Notes under the pieces: model-generated
The model's database searches: none
What the model was told of the DNA's origin: nothing
Seen by the model: only the letters and a program-made list of their open reading frames with translations
Assembly (NCBI GenBank): GCA_030145305.1
Contig: JAQYVX010000006.1
Coordinates: 1 to 64,000 of the forward strand
DNA: 64,000 nt
Direction: 5' to 3'
Source of the DNA: Halarcobacter sp.
GTDB lineage: Bacteria; Campylobacterota; Campylobacteria; Campylobacterales; Arcobacteraceae
In this document: piece after piece, positions 1 through 8,760 of the stretch
Position numbering within the stretch: the stretch's first letter is position 1
Layout of the letters: each line of letters begins with the position of its first letter
Made by a program: the position numbers and the translations under genes

Positions 1-49
1 CTCACACTCTCTCCATCTAACTCTCGTTTGATGTCGTTCGTCTGTTTTT

Positions 50-86
50 GGACGGGAATTATAATAGATTTCTCCCCCCTTGTCAA
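50..86 (-). promoter_or_regulatory. Strong sigma-70 promoter firing off the left edge (rRNA/tRNA type)
   Basis: Read on the minus strand there is a perfect -35 box TTGACA (plus 81-86), a 17-base spacer, and a perfect -10 box TATAAT (plus 58-63), with the start predicted near position 51. The discriminator is GC-rich (TTCCCGTCC), which is typical of stringently controlled rRNA and tRNA promoters, and the sequence upstream of -35 is AT-rich like an UP element. Positions 1-50 would be the transcribed leader, with no reading frame. I infer a stable-RNA operon to the left of the window. The gene itself is not visible. Confidence 0.75.
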
Positions 87-147
87 GGATTTATTCTTTC
101 ATTCTGCTTAAATTTTGAATTTTATGGAGTTTGTGATGTTTTTGCAC

Positions 148-771
148 CTAATTCTTATAAACAAAGCCTGTTTTTGGTTCTATTATAAGTTCTTGAGAGT
201 CATTATTTTGGTCTTTTAGAGTAATTATACATTTTGAAGTAATTTCATATTCATAATATTCATTTTTATATGAACTTAATTTAGAATATACTTTTCCTTC
301 ATTTCCAAAAGATATTTGCCCTAAACTACTTGTTTTATTACACGAAACATTTATTTCTTTTATTCCAAACTCTTTTGTTAGTAAAACATATTTAGAACTA
401 TTTTTTTTATATATACATTTATTTGTTGAATAGATTTTTTTATTTGTCAGTGGGTCTGCTAATGCTTCATCTAATCCGGGATGTCCTTTTTCATTTTTAT
501 CTGTATATATAGTGTAATATAAACCGCCAATATTACTATCACATCTAAAAAACTTTAAAGTCCATCTTCTTTTATGCCAAAGTTCATTTTCAATTTTTTC
601 TTTATTATCTATTAAAGCTTGATATCTTGCTTGCTTTAAATACAAAACAATTCTATTAGTTGCATACTCTAAGTCACTATTATTTGATTTCTTCACATAA
701 AAACTTCCTATAAAAATTAAAATAGTAATAACTAAGATAACTTCTAATAAAGAAAAAGCTTTTTTCATCAA
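148..771 (-). CDS. Pseudopilin-like protein with prepilin N-terminal methylation signal
   Basis: The 207-aa protein begins MMKKAFSLLEVILVITILIF. This is a short basic leader, a prepilin peptidase site (cut expected at A|FSLLE, with Glu at +5) and a single hydrophobic helix, as in type IV pilins and type II secretion pseudopilins. The rest is a soluble domain with four cysteines (two may pair) and no further membrane segment. Its start overlaps the upstream glycosyltransferase gene by 4 bases, so it is the last gene of a coupled four-gene unit. No other pilus gene is nearby, so it may be a minor pseudopilin acting with components encoded elsewhere. The exact role is unknown. Confidence 0.8.
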   Translation of the reverse strand: MMKKAFSLLEVILVITILIFIGSFYVKKSNNSDLEYATNRIVLYLKQARYQALIDNKEKIENELWHKRRWTLKFFRCDSNIGGLYYTIYTDKNEKGHPGLDEALADPLTNKKIYSTNKCIYKKNSSKYVLLTKEFGIKEINVSCNKTSSLGQISFGNEGKVYSKLSSYKNEYYEYEITSKCIITLKDQNNDSQELIIEPKTGFVYKN

Positions 772-1964
772 TATTTAATTACATATATTGTCAATAAGAC
801 TTTTCCTAGATAGACAATTGGTATTTTTATATCATAAGAAAAGGGTTTTTTATAAGTAATATAATATTCGTTTCCTTGTTCTATTCCATAAAATTGTAAT
901 CTAAGTAGTAATTCTTTTTCATCACTTTGTATTTTATTAATATTTTTTACTTTTAATTCTTGAGCTATTTCTTTTGCAAAGTTATACTTATATATAAAGT
1001 GTTTTTCTGGATTTTCTAATAATAAATATATTGGTTTATTAAAAATTGTCAAAGTCACATTTATAAAAAGTACAAATAGAACTAAAAGAAGTGTGTAATT
1101 ATGCCTATATCTAAACTGTGGAAGTCTAACTCTTAAAGTATGTAAAAATGTCCTAAGCATATAAGGTAAAAATATTACTACAAAAGGAGCATAATCTTCT
1201 ATATAAATTTGTTGTCTAAAAGAAAAAATTAGTGAGAATATTAAAGAAGTTGTTGAAATATACCAAACTAGTGTTCTTTCATTTTTTATTCCACTTCTAT
1301 ATATCGTATAAAAAAAGTATATAAATAATAAAGGAGAAAATATTGAAGCATAAATTGCAAAGGTATCTACTAAAAAGCCTCTGGGTTTACCACCTGAATC
1401 AAATCCATATATTCCCATAGATAATCCAAAAAGGAAAAGAGATACAAACAAAAGTGTTTTATCTTTTTTACTTAAAGCATAAAAGAAAATTGCAAGGAAG
1501 AAAATTGCAAAAGAATTATCTATAAATAAAAAAAGAAATAACAAAACATAGCAATGTTTATTTGTTCTTTTATAATAATATATATACAAAAGTGTAAAAA
1601 AAGTTACAATAATTGCACTATTTACTAATATTGAAGCACTAAGAAGACCTGGCAAAATCATGAATATTGTAATAGAAATTAATCTGTCACTTTCTTTCTT
1701 AAAGAAGTTTTCATTTAATTGGTACATTAATAAAACACTAAGAAGATAAAAAATCAAAAAAGGTAAACGTAAAGCTATATCATTTTGTCCAAATAAATAA
1801 ATTGAACTATTCGTTAAAACTGTTAATAAAGAATTATTAATAAATACGTTTAAGGCCTCTTTATATGATATGCTTAAGGTATTCGCTGTATAAAGTAGTA
1901 TAGATAATACTATAAATAGAACTAAGTAAAATATGTATTTATATGTACTATCTTTTAAAATCAT
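768..1964 (-). CDS. Polytopic membrane glycosyltransferase, GT39/ArnT-like
   Basis: 398 aa with roughly ten hydrophobic segments. An early loop carries NDIALRLPFLIFYLLSV, resembling the region after the catalytic loop in PMT/ArnT-type GT-C transferases that use polyprenyl-phosphate sugars. The C-terminal ~80 residues are soluble and presumably periplasmic. It overlaps trpG/pabA upstream and the pseudopilin gene downstream by 4 bases each. I infer transfer of a sugar to an envelope acceptor; the donor and acceptor cannot be told. An O-antigen polymerase-like protein is a less likely alternative. Confidence 0.65.
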   Translation of the reverse strand: MILKDSTYKYIFYLVLFIVLSILLYTANTLSISYKEALNVFINNSLLTVLTNSSIYLFGQNDIALRLPFLIFYLLSVLLMYQLNENFFKKESDRLISITIFMILPGLLSASILVNSAIIVTFFTLLYIYYYKRTNKHCYVLLFLFLFIDNSFAIFFLAIFFYALSKKDKTLLFVSLFLFGLSMGIYGFDSGGKPRGFLVDTFAIYASIFSPLLFIYFFYTIYRSGIKNERTLVWYISTTSLIFSLIFSFRQQIYIEDYAPFVVIFLPYMLRTFLHTLRVRLPQFRYRHNYTLLLVLFVLFINVTLTIFNKPIYLLLENPEKHFIYKYNFAKEIAQELKVKNINKIQSDEKELLLRLQFYGIEQGNEYYITYKKPFSYDIKIPIVYLGKVLLTIYVIKY

Positions 1965-2530
1965 GATCTTAAAAAATTATCTATAATTTTAAATCCATGC
2001 TCACTCATAATTGACTCAGGATGAAATTGAACACCATAAATATTTCTATTTTCTATTTCTAACGACATAATTTCATTATCATCCATACTGTACGAAGTTG
2101 GAATTATGCAAGAAGGAAGATTCTCTTTTTTTACTGTTAAAGAATGATATCTTGTTTGAGTAAATTCTTTTGGCAAATCTTTAAAAAGTAAAGTATCTTT
2201 TACTACTTTCATTTTGGAAGTTTTACCATGCATCATATTCTTAGCTTTAATTACCTCTGCTCCAAAAACTTGTGCAATACATTGATGTCCTAGACAAATA
2301 CCAAATATTGGCTTCTTATCTTTAAAATACTTTATAACTTCTAAGCATATTCCCGCATCATTTGGAGTAGCAGGACCAGGAGAGATAATTATTTTTTCAG
2401 GATTTAAAGCCTCTATTTCTTTAATTGTAAGCTCATCATTTCTAATTACTTTTAAATCTGCCCCTAATTCTAAACAATATTGAACTATATTATAGGTAAA
2501 AGAATCGTAATTATCTATCATTAATATCAT
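1961..2530 (-). CDS. pabA: Anthranilate/aminodeoxychorismate synthase glutaminase subunit
   Basis: 189 aa, full length for a class I glutamine amidotransferase of the TrpG/PabA family, which releases ammonia from glutamine for the chorismate-binding partner (TrpE or PabB). The N-terminus is MIDNYDSFTYN. The oxyanion strand is ISPGPATP, the nucleophile is Cys79 in GICLGHQ, and the His170/Glu172 dyad lies in HPES. No trpE or pabB is adjacent, so it may serve folate, tryptophan or both. TrpG and PabA cannot be separated from sequence alone, so the symbol is a best guess. It overlaps both neighbours by 4 bases. Confidence 0.88.
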   Translation of the reverse strand: MILMIDNYDSFTYNIVQYCLELGADLKVIRNDELTIKEIEALNPEKIIISPGPATPNDAGICLEVIKYFKDKKPIFGICLGHQCIAQVFGAEVIKAKNMMHGKTSKMKVVKDTLLFKDLPKEFTQTRYHSLTVKKENLPSCIIPTSYSMDDNEIMSLEIENRNIYGVQFHPESIMSEHGFKIIDNFLRS

Positions 2531-2790
2531 TTTTTCAATTCCTCTTGGTATTTTCTCATACCTGCGTTTATTTCAGAATATTGTTCTTGGGTAACATTGT
2601 CATCTTGAGACCATTTTACTTCATCAATTTGCCCATTATAAGAAGAGCCTAATTCTTCTATTTTTATTGAAAATTCTTCTAGATCATTACAAACTTCTTT
2701 TTTATTGATTCCTGTATCAGTTAATTCAATAAACCAGTCGTGAGGATTCTCACCTCTATTTTTTATTCTTGCTTCAAAAATTACACTCAT
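2527..2790 (-). CDS. Small conserved protein of unknown function (87 aa)
   Basis: I do not recognise a named family. The protein is soluble and acidic with one cysteine, has no signal peptide, and its C-terminal third is predicted helical and charged (ending MRKYQEELKK). It is the first gene of the leftward unit and overlaps the glutaminase gene by 4 bases (ATGA), so translation is likely coupled. A ribosome-binding site AGGGA precedes the ATG. Coupling to pabA is the only functional hint. Confidence 0.75.
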   Translation of the reverse strand: MSVIFEARIKNRGENPHDWFIELTDTGINKKEVCNDLEEFSIKIEELGSSYNGQIDEVKWSQDDNVTQEQYSEINAGMRKYQEELKK

Positions 2791-2880
2791 TTAATTCCCT
2801 TTTTAAAAACATATTATAACAAATTAAGATTAAATTGTATTTTTTATTAAAAATAATTATACTACTTATTAATTAAAGTA

Positions 2881-2914
2881 TTGATTTTACATAATTTAAG
2901 ATATAATTTTTAAA
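2881..2914 (+). promoter_or_regulatory. Promoter placing the transcription start at the ATG (leaderless mRNA)
   Basis: TATAAT lies at 2902-2907, and the ATG of the next gene begins at 2914, seven bases after the end of the -10 box. There is no Shine-Dalgarno sequence in the gap. A TTGATT sequence at 2881-2886 may be the -35 box, with a short 15-base spacer. The start codon itself is well supported because it begins the signal peptide. Confidence 0.55.
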
Positions 2915-5190
2915 TGTATTTTAAAACCTTAATAATAGTCTTTATTTTATTTGGATCAACTTTATATTCAAAAGAATTAGAAAAAATATCATTACAACTA
3001 GATTGGCTGCATCAATTTCAATTTGCAGGTTATTATATTGCTAAAGAGAAAGGCTTTTATAATGATGTCAATTTAGATGTAGATATCAAAGAATTTAATT
3101 CAAATACTAAATTAGTAGATGATATTCTTAATTCAAAAACTGATTATGCAATAGGAAAATCTTCATTAATAATGGATGCACTTGAAAATAAAGAAATCCT
3201 ATTATTATCTGCAATTTATAAAAGTTCTCCTATTGTTTTAATTTCATTAAATAAGTCTGGAATAAAAAAACCAATTGATTTAATAAATAAAAAAATCATG
3301 CTAACAAAAGATGCAAAATCTTCTCCTAGTATAATATCAATGCTAACCTCCCAAGGGGTAAGTATTGAGAATAGTAATATTTTGCCACACTCTTTTAAGA
3401 TAAATGATTTAATTAATAATAAAACTGATGCAATGGCATGTTATTTATCTAATGAGCCATATTTGTTAAAACAAAAAGGAATAGATTTTACAATTCACAA
3501 TCCAAGTGATTATGGTTTTGATTTTTATGGAGGTTTACTTTTTACTTCAAAAAAAGAGTTACATAACAACTCCTTAAGAGTCAAAAAGTTTCAAAGTTCG
3601 AGCTTAAAAGCTTGGAAATATGCTTTTGATAATATAAATGAAACAGCAGAAATAATCTATGAAAAATACAATACTCAGAATAAAACATTAGAAGCTATAA
3701 TATTTGAAGGAGAAACACTTAAAAAGCTTGCTAACTTAAAAGAAGGAAAAGTAGGAGAAATTGATCAAAATAAAATTGAAGAGATAAAAAGATTATATTT
3801 TTTATTAGGAATAACTAGCAATAACAAAAATTTTGAAATTAATGATTTAATATATAATCCAAATAAAATATATTTAACAAAAGAAGAAAAAGAATACTTA
3901 GAAAAAAATGAAATCACACTTTTAACAAACTCAAATTTTCCACCATTTACAATAATTAAAAATAGTTCTCTATCTGGCATTGAAATTGATTATTGGAATT
4001 TAATTAATAAAAAACTACAAATTATTTCTGCAAATACACAAACTATAGAAAAAAATTCTTTTGCCATTGACATATTAAAAAACAATCAAAATAGTATAAA
4101 ATATGCATTTTCTGAAAATGACAATAATAGTTTTTTAAAAAAAACAAATACTATAGATGAACTATCAATTGGTATTGTAACATTAACTGATAAACCTTTT
4201 ATAGCTAGTATTTCTGAGATAGATAATAAGAAAATTGCTATTATAAAATATTCTAGTTTTAATGAGAACCTAAAACTGGAATATCCAAAAATTAATTTTA
4301 TAGAAACAAAAAATTTCAAAGAGAGTTTGAAGCTTTTGTCAGAAAAAAAAGTTTTTGGAGTAATTGATAAATTACCATTACTTTCATATAATATAACAAA
4401 AAACTCTCTTACAAATATAAAAATATCTGGAACCTTAGACAAAAAATTTCATATGAAACTTTTAGTTAACAAAGAGAATCCACTTCTGTTAAATATTCTT
4501 AACAAAACAATCTCTACCATAAGCAGTAAAGAAAGAGATGAAATTAATAAAAAATATTATTCAATAATATATCAAGCATCAATTGATTATTCTTGGATAT
4601 ATAAAATTGTAATTCCACTTCTAATTATATTATTTATAGTAATGATTTTAAATTTTAGATTAAAAAAAGAAATAAAAAAACGTAAAAAAATTGAAAGAGA
4701 GTTAAATAAAGTGGCAAATATGGACTCTTTAACAAATATTTATAATAGAAGAAAAATTGAATCCTTATATGAAAATGAACTCGCAAGAATAAAACGTTAT
4801 AAAAGAGACCTTTCTGTTATTTTCTTTGATGTAGATGATTTTAAACAAATTAATGACTCTTTAGGCCATGTTATTGGTGATTATGTATTAGTAAAAATTG
4901 CATACCTAATAAAAGATAATATAAGAAATGAAGATTTCTTTGGAAGATGGGGTGGAGAAGAATTTTTAATAGTTTTGCCTGAAACAAATAAAGAAAAAGC
5001 TTTAAAAGTAGCTTGTATTTTAAGGGATAAAATAAGTTCATATGATTTTTGCATAAATAAAAAGATTACTTGTAGCTTTGGTGTTTCCCAATTTAAAGAT
5101 TTAGATTCCGCAGACTCATTATTAACAAGAGCTGACAATGCCATGTATCATGTGAAAAAAAATGGCAAGAATGAAGTTAAAGCGGTATAA
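2914..5190 (+). CDS. Periplasmic-sensing diguanylate cyclase: NMT1 + SBP3 + GGDEF
   Basis: 758 aa. Order of parts: signal peptide or anchor (1-20); an NMT1/THI5-like binding domain (about 22-300, with ISLQLDWLHQFQFAGYY typical of pyrimidine-precursor and riboflavin-type binding proteins); a second solute-binding domain of the SBP_bac_3 type (about 325-550, TLLTNSNFPPFT); one membrane helix (about 565-587); a short linker; and a GGDEF domain. The active loop is GGEEF at 680-684, and an intact inhibitory I-site RNED sits at 671-674. It should make cyclic di-GMP in response to one or two periplasmic ligands, acting as a one-protein receptor rather than a transporter. No ABC genes are adjacent. 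The ligands are unknown. Confidence 0.9.
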   Translation: MYFKTLIIVFILFGSTLYSKELEKISLQLDWLHQFQFAGYYIAKEKGFYNDVNLDVDIKEFNSNTKLVDDILNSKTDYAIGKSSLIMDALENKEILLLSAIYKSSPIVLISLNKSGIKKPIDLINKKIMLTKDAKSSPSIISMLTSQGVSIENSNILPHSFKINDLINNKTDAMACYLSNEPYLLKQKGIDFTIHNPSDYGFDFYGGLLFTSKKELHNNSLRVKKFQSSSLKAWKYAFDNINETAEIIYEKYNTQNKTLEAIIFEGETLKKLANLKEGKVGEIDQNKIEEIKRLYFLLGITSNNKNFEINDLIYNPNKIYLTKEEKEYLEKNEITLLTNSNFPPFTIIKNSSLSGIEIDYWNLINKKLQIISANTQTIEKNSFAIDILKNNQNSIKYAFSENDNNSFLKKTNTIDELSIGIVTLTDKPFIASISEIDNKKIAIIKYSSFNENLKLEYPKINFIETKNFKESLKLLSEKKVFGVIDKLPLLSYNITKNSLTNIKISGTLDKKFHMKLLVNKENPLLLNILNKTISTISSKERDEINKKYYSIIYQASIDYSWIYKIVIPLLIILFIVMILNFRLKKEIKKRKKIERELNKVANMDSLTNIYNRRKIESLYENELARIKRYKRDLSVIFFDVDDFKQINDSLGHVIGDYVLVKIAYLIKDNIRNEDFFGRWGGEEFLIVLPETNKEKALKVACILRDKISSYDFCINKKITCSFGVSQFKDLDSADSLLTRADNAMYHVKKNGKNEVKAV

Positions 5191-5206
5191 AACCACTTTA
5201 ACTTCA
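5172..5206. terminator. Bidirectional terminator between convergent genes
   Basis: A 15-bp inverted repeat with one mismatch (TGAAGTTAAAGCGGT at 5172-5186, ACCACTTTAACTTCA at 5192-5206) around a 5-base loop overlaps the end of the GGDEF gene and precedes the stop of the convergent decarboxylase gene. It can serve both strands. Confidence 0.65.
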
Positions 5207-5210
5207 TAAA

Positions 5211-7025
5211 TTATAGTTGAAACTGTTTTATAAAATCATCACTAATATCAATAATTTTTCTATCTCTTAAACTTTGAATTACCTCTTTTGAACAATCAAC
5301 ATCATCAGGCCATCTTCTTTTAAAATTATCTAATGAATTTTTATTTGTACCATCAATACAAATTGTCTTATCTTCAATAAAAATATCTCTATTTGAATCC
5401 ATATTATTTACAACTCTCCAAACTAACATATATGCATTATCTACATCATTTTGATTTGAAGCATCTATTATTATTAAGATTTTTAAGTTTTTATATAATG
5501 GCTTTAAATCATTGAAAAGTTCTTTTTGTTTTCTATTTTTAAGAACGGTAATTACAGTTACTGGATTTTTCGTATCAGTAAAGTATTGTTTCAAATCTTT
5601 TATTTCACTTGTTATTTCTTGCATTTTTAAAAGTAATTCTTCATCACTTAGCAAATCTATACCAAGTTCTTCTACTTCTTCACCTGTACAATCAAGTCCA
5701 AGTTTTCCACCAACTGCAAACTTCGGACTTGAATGGTCTAGAGCATCAACTACTCCTCTTGTAATTAGTATTTCTTCAATATCAACTCTATTTAAAATAT
5801 GTCTAGTAATTGCATCATGATCAGTTAATAAAGGTGCTTCTTCATTCACAAAAATAGCATGTTTTACAAAAGACATCTGCCCTACTCCCCAGAAAGCATG
5901 CATCATTTGTTGTGCATGTCCGGGGTATAAGGTTTTAATTTTTGCTAAAATTAAATTATGGAAAACGCCATTTTCTGGCATATAATAATCTATTAAATCA
6001 GGTGCCGTTGTTTTAAGTAATGGTAAGAAAATTCTTTCCGTTGCATGTCCCATATATTTATCTTCTAACGGTGGTTTACCAACTACCGTTGCTAAATATA
6101 CAGGATCTTTTTTATGAGTAATTGCGGTAACTTCCATAAAAGGATACTCTTCTTCAAGAGTATAATAACCTGTATGGTCTCCAAAAGGACCTTCAATTTT
6201 TAATTTACTAGTATCAACAAAGCCTTCAATTACATAATCATTGTCTCTTGGTACATAAATATCATTTGTAATTGACTTAACTAATTGTGCGCTTTTATTT
6301 TTTACAAAACCATAAAGCATTAATTCAAAAACTCCAATTGGAAGTGGTGCTTGACCACACCAAATATACATAGGATCCCCACCAATTCCAATTGAAATTG
6401 GCATTTTTTTGCCTGCTTTTTTATATTCATGGAAGAAATGGTTTGAATCTTTATGTATTTGCCAATGAAGGCCTAAAGTATTATCTGAATAAACTTGAAG
6501 TCTATACATTCCTAAGTTTTTCATCTCACCATTTAAAGAAGTAGTGTAAACTTGTCCCATAGTAATAAAAGGGCCACCATCTTGCTCCCAAGTTGTCAAT
6601 ACAGGTAAATCTGAAAGTTTTGCATCAGTTCCAAGTTTAATAACTTCTTGACACTCACCTTTGCCTTTATTTTTTTTAGGAATTGTATTTTTTAAAGCAA
6701 ATAATTTTCCAAAAGTTGATAGTTTTTCACCAATAGTTGTTGGTGGTTTCATTTTAAGTAAACTTTGGATTTCATTACCTATTTTATCGCCATCACCAAT
6801 AAAAAGCTTAACAGCTTTTTCATTACAAAAAACATTCATAAGTACTGGAATGTCAAACTTTTTATTGTTCTTTTTATCTACTACATTTGTAAAAAGAAGT
6901 GCTTTTGAATCTTCTTTTTTAACTTCAATATATGCAATGTGAGGTATTTCTAAATAAATATCTAATTCATCATCAATAACTCTTAATAAGTCGTTCTTTT
7001 TTAATATTTCTATTGCTTCTTTCAT
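5211..7025 (-). CDS. Menaquinone biosynthesis decarboxylase, UbiD family
   Basis: 604 aa, the length of the UbiD-like decarboxylases assigned to the futalosine menaquinone route (SCO4490-type), longer than E. coli UbiD. UbiD hallmarks include GPFGDHTGYY, with a prenylated-FMN and Mn2+ site expected, and the stretch YLATVVGKPPLEDKYMGHATER. The enzyme probably decarboxylates the 1,4-dihydroxy-6-naphthoate-type intermediate. Campylobacterota make menaquinone this way, and the quinone is the partner of the Nuo and Frd complexes nearby. The gene stands alone between a convergent and a divergent neighbour. GGAG six bases before the ATG supports the start. Confidence 0.88.
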   Translation of the reverse strand: MKEAIEILKKNDLLRVIDDELDIYLEIPHIAYIEVKKEDSKALLFTNVVDKKNNKKFDIPVLMNVFCNEKAVKLFIGDGDKIGNEIQSLLKMKPPTTIGEKLSTFGKLFALKNTIPKKNKGKGECQEVIKLGTDAKLSDLPVLTTWEQDGGPFITMGQVYTTSLNGEMKNLGMYRLQVYSDNTLGLHWQIHKDSNHFFHEYKKAGKKMPISIGIGGDPMYIWCGQAPLPIGVFELMLYGFVKNKSAQLVKSITNDIYVPRDNDYVIEGFVDTSKLKIEGPFGDHTGYYTLEEEYPFMEVTAITHKKDPVYLATVVGKPPLEDKYMGHATERIFLPLLKTTAPDLIDYYMPENGVFHNLILAKIKTLYPGHAQQMMHAFWGVGQMSFVKHAIFVNEEAPLLTDHDAITRHILNRVDIEEILITRGVVDALDHSSPKFAVGGKLGLDCTGEEVEELGIDLLSDEELLLKMQEITSEIKDLKQYFTDTKNPVTVITVLKNRKQKELFNDLKPLYKNLKILIIIDASNQNDVDNAYMLVWRVVNNMDSNRDIFIEDKTICIDGTNKNSLDNFKRRWPDDVDCSKEVIQSLRDRKIIDISDDFIKQFQL

Positions 7026-7109
7026 TAGTTCTCCAAAATAACCTTATAATTAGTATAAATCTTATATCATTTTATCCATAAAAAATAGTTGATTGTAGAG
7101 GTTTTATAT

Positions 7110-8267
7110 ATGATTTATAATTTTGATGAAATTATTGATAGAAAAAACACTAATTGTGTTAAATATGATGCATTAAATGTATACTTTGGTGAAGAAAATT
7201 TACAACCCTTATGGGTTGCAGATATGGATTTTAAAACGCCTGAACATATAAATAATGCTTTAATAAAAAGAGCAAATCATGGAATCTATGGCTATGCAAA
7301 GCCAAGTGAAAAAACTTTTATTTTAGTTAAAAACTGGATGAAAAAAAGACATAATTGGAATATTGATACTTCTTGGATTAGTTTTGTAAATGGTGTAGTT
7401 CCTGCTTATAGTGCTGCTATTGAAGCATTTTCTAATGAAGGAGATGAAATAATTGTTCAAACACCAGTTTATTTTCCATTATTTAAAAGTATTAAAGAGA
7501 ATAATAGAGTAGTAATAAAAAATCCATTAAAAGAAAAAGATGGGTATTATACTATGGATTTAGAAGATTTAGAGGCTAAAATAACTTCAAAAACAAAATT
7601 ACTTGCACTTTGTTCACCTCATAATCCAGTTGGAAGAGTTTGGAATAAAGAAGAATTAGAAGAATTAGCAAAAATTTGTTTAAAGCATAATATTATTATT
7701 ATAAGTGATGAAATTCATGCAGATTTAGTCTTCAAAAAATTCACGCCTCTTGCTTCAATATCAAACGAAATTTCAAATATTACACTTACACTTAACTCTC
7801 CTGGGAAAACTTTTAATATTGCAGGATTAAATTGCGGTTATGCAATAAGTGAAAATAAAGAAATATTAGAGAAATTCCAAAAAGAAGTGAAGAAAAGAGA
7901 GATTAACTCCATAAATGTTTTTGCATTTGTGGCATTAGAGGCTGCTTACGAATTTTGTGAGCAGTGGTTAGAAGAATTATTGGTTTACTTAAAAAATAAT
8001 ATTACTTTTACAAAAAAATACTTTGAAAAAAATAATCAAAAGATTAATTTTAATGAACCAGAAGCTACTTATTTACTTTGGTTAAGCTTTAACAAGTGTT
8101 CTAGTTCCCATGAAGAAGTCAAACAAAAGTTACAAAAGGAGTCGAGAGTTGCATTAAATGATGGACTAAGCTTTGGAACCGAAGGAAAGGGCTATTTTAG
8201 ATTAAATTGTGCTCTACCAAAGGCAAATTTAGAAAAAGCATTGTGTAAAATAGTTACAAGTTTTTAA
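7110..8267 (+). CDS. patB: PatB/MalY-type PLP-dependent C-S beta-lyase
   Basis: 385 aa from the ATG at 7110, which has AGAGG eight bases upstream; an in-frame TTG at 7089 lacks such a site. The fold-type I aminotransferase family of PatB/MalY cystathionine beta-lyases is shown by the N-terminus (FDEIIDRKNTNCVKYD), ALCSPHNPVGRVW, the PLP-binding SDEIHADL, and the Schiff-base Lys233 in SPGKTFNIAGL. It should cleave cystathionine or related cysteine S-conjugates to homocysteine or thiol, pyruvate and ammonia. The true substrate is not fixed by sequence. It is monocistronic, with a terminator downstream. Confidence 0.87.
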   Translation: MIYNFDEIIDRKNTNCVKYDALNVYFGEENLQPLWVADMDFKTPEHINNALIKRANHGIYGYAKPSEKTFILVKNWMKKRHNWNIDTSWISFVNGVVPAYSAAIEAFSNEGDEIIVQTPVYFPLFKSIKENNRVVIKNPLKEKDGYYTMDLEDLEAKITSKTKLLALCSPHNPVGRVWNKEELEELAKICLKHNIIIISDEIHADLVFKKFTPLASISNEISNITLTLNSPGKTFNIAGLNCGYAISENKEILEKFQKEVKKREINSINVFAFVALEAAYEFCEQWLEELLVYLKNNITFTKKYFEKNNQKINFNEPEATYLLWLSFNKCSSSHEEVKQKLQKESRVALNDGLSFGTEGKGYFRLNCALPKANLEKALCKIVTSF

Positions 8268-8288
8268 CATAAAAAAAAGAGAGTATTA

Positions 8289-8328
8289 CAATTCTTCACA
8301 ACTTTAGAATTGAATGTCACTTTTTTTT
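8289..8328 (+). terminator. Intrinsic terminator after patB
   Basis: CAATTCT (8289-8295) pairs with AGAATTG (8306-8312), and a run of eight T follows at 8321-8328. An A-run at 8272-8279 can also pair with the T-run to extend the stem. It separates patB from the nuo operon. Confidence 0.55.
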
Positions 8329-8340
8329 AACATATGTTCA

Positions 8341-8373
8341 TTTACAAATAGTAATTATTGTACAATTTTCAAA
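8341..8373 (+). promoter_or_regulatory. Probable nuo operon promoter
   Basis: TACAAT at 8361-8366 preceded by TTG, with an AT-rich upstream tract and TTTACA at 8341-8346 (spacer only 14, so the -35 is doubtful). Transcription would start near 8373, 25 bases before nuoA, and GGGAT precedes the nuoA ATG. This is the only clear promoter-like sequence before the 14-gene run. Confidence 0.4.
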
Positions 8374-8397
8374 ACAATAAAAAATATGGGATAGATT

Positions 8398-8760
8398 ATG
8401 TCAACACATCTGATTCTTTCATCAGTTATATTTGTTGCAATTGCATTTATTTTAGTAGCTGTATTCATACTAACTAAATACCTTGGACCAAATAATACTG
8501 AAAATAAATATAAAAATACCACTTATGAAAGTGGTGTTACAAATCCAGTTGGAAGCACAAATATAAGATTTTCTGTTAAATTTTATTTAGTTGCAATAGG
8601 TTTTTTACTTTTTGATGTAGAAATTATTTTCATGTTTCCTTGGGCAGTAAATATTCTAGAACTTGGCTTTGCAGGTCTTATTAAAATGTTTATTTTTATA
8701 GGATTACTATTTGCAGGCTTATTATATATGTATAAGAAAAAGGCATTATCATGGGATTAG
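8398..8760 (+). CDS. nuoA: NADH-quinone oxidoreductase subunit A
   Basis: 120 aa with three membrane helices. The conserved loop between helices 1 and 2 contains YKNTTYESGVTNPVGS (the cysteine usual in the YECG of many homologues is Ser here), followed by FYLVAIGFLLFDVEIIFMFPWA, the signature of NuoA. It sits at the junction of the membrane and peripheral arms of complex I near the quinone site. It is first in the operon and overlaps nuoB by 10 bases. Confidence 0.96.
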   Translation: MSTHLILSSVIFVAIAFILVAVFILTKYLGPNNTENKYKNTTYESGVTNPVGSTNIRFSVKFYLVAIGFLLFDVEIIFMFPWAVNILELGFAGLIKMFIFIGLLFAGLLYMYKKKALSWD

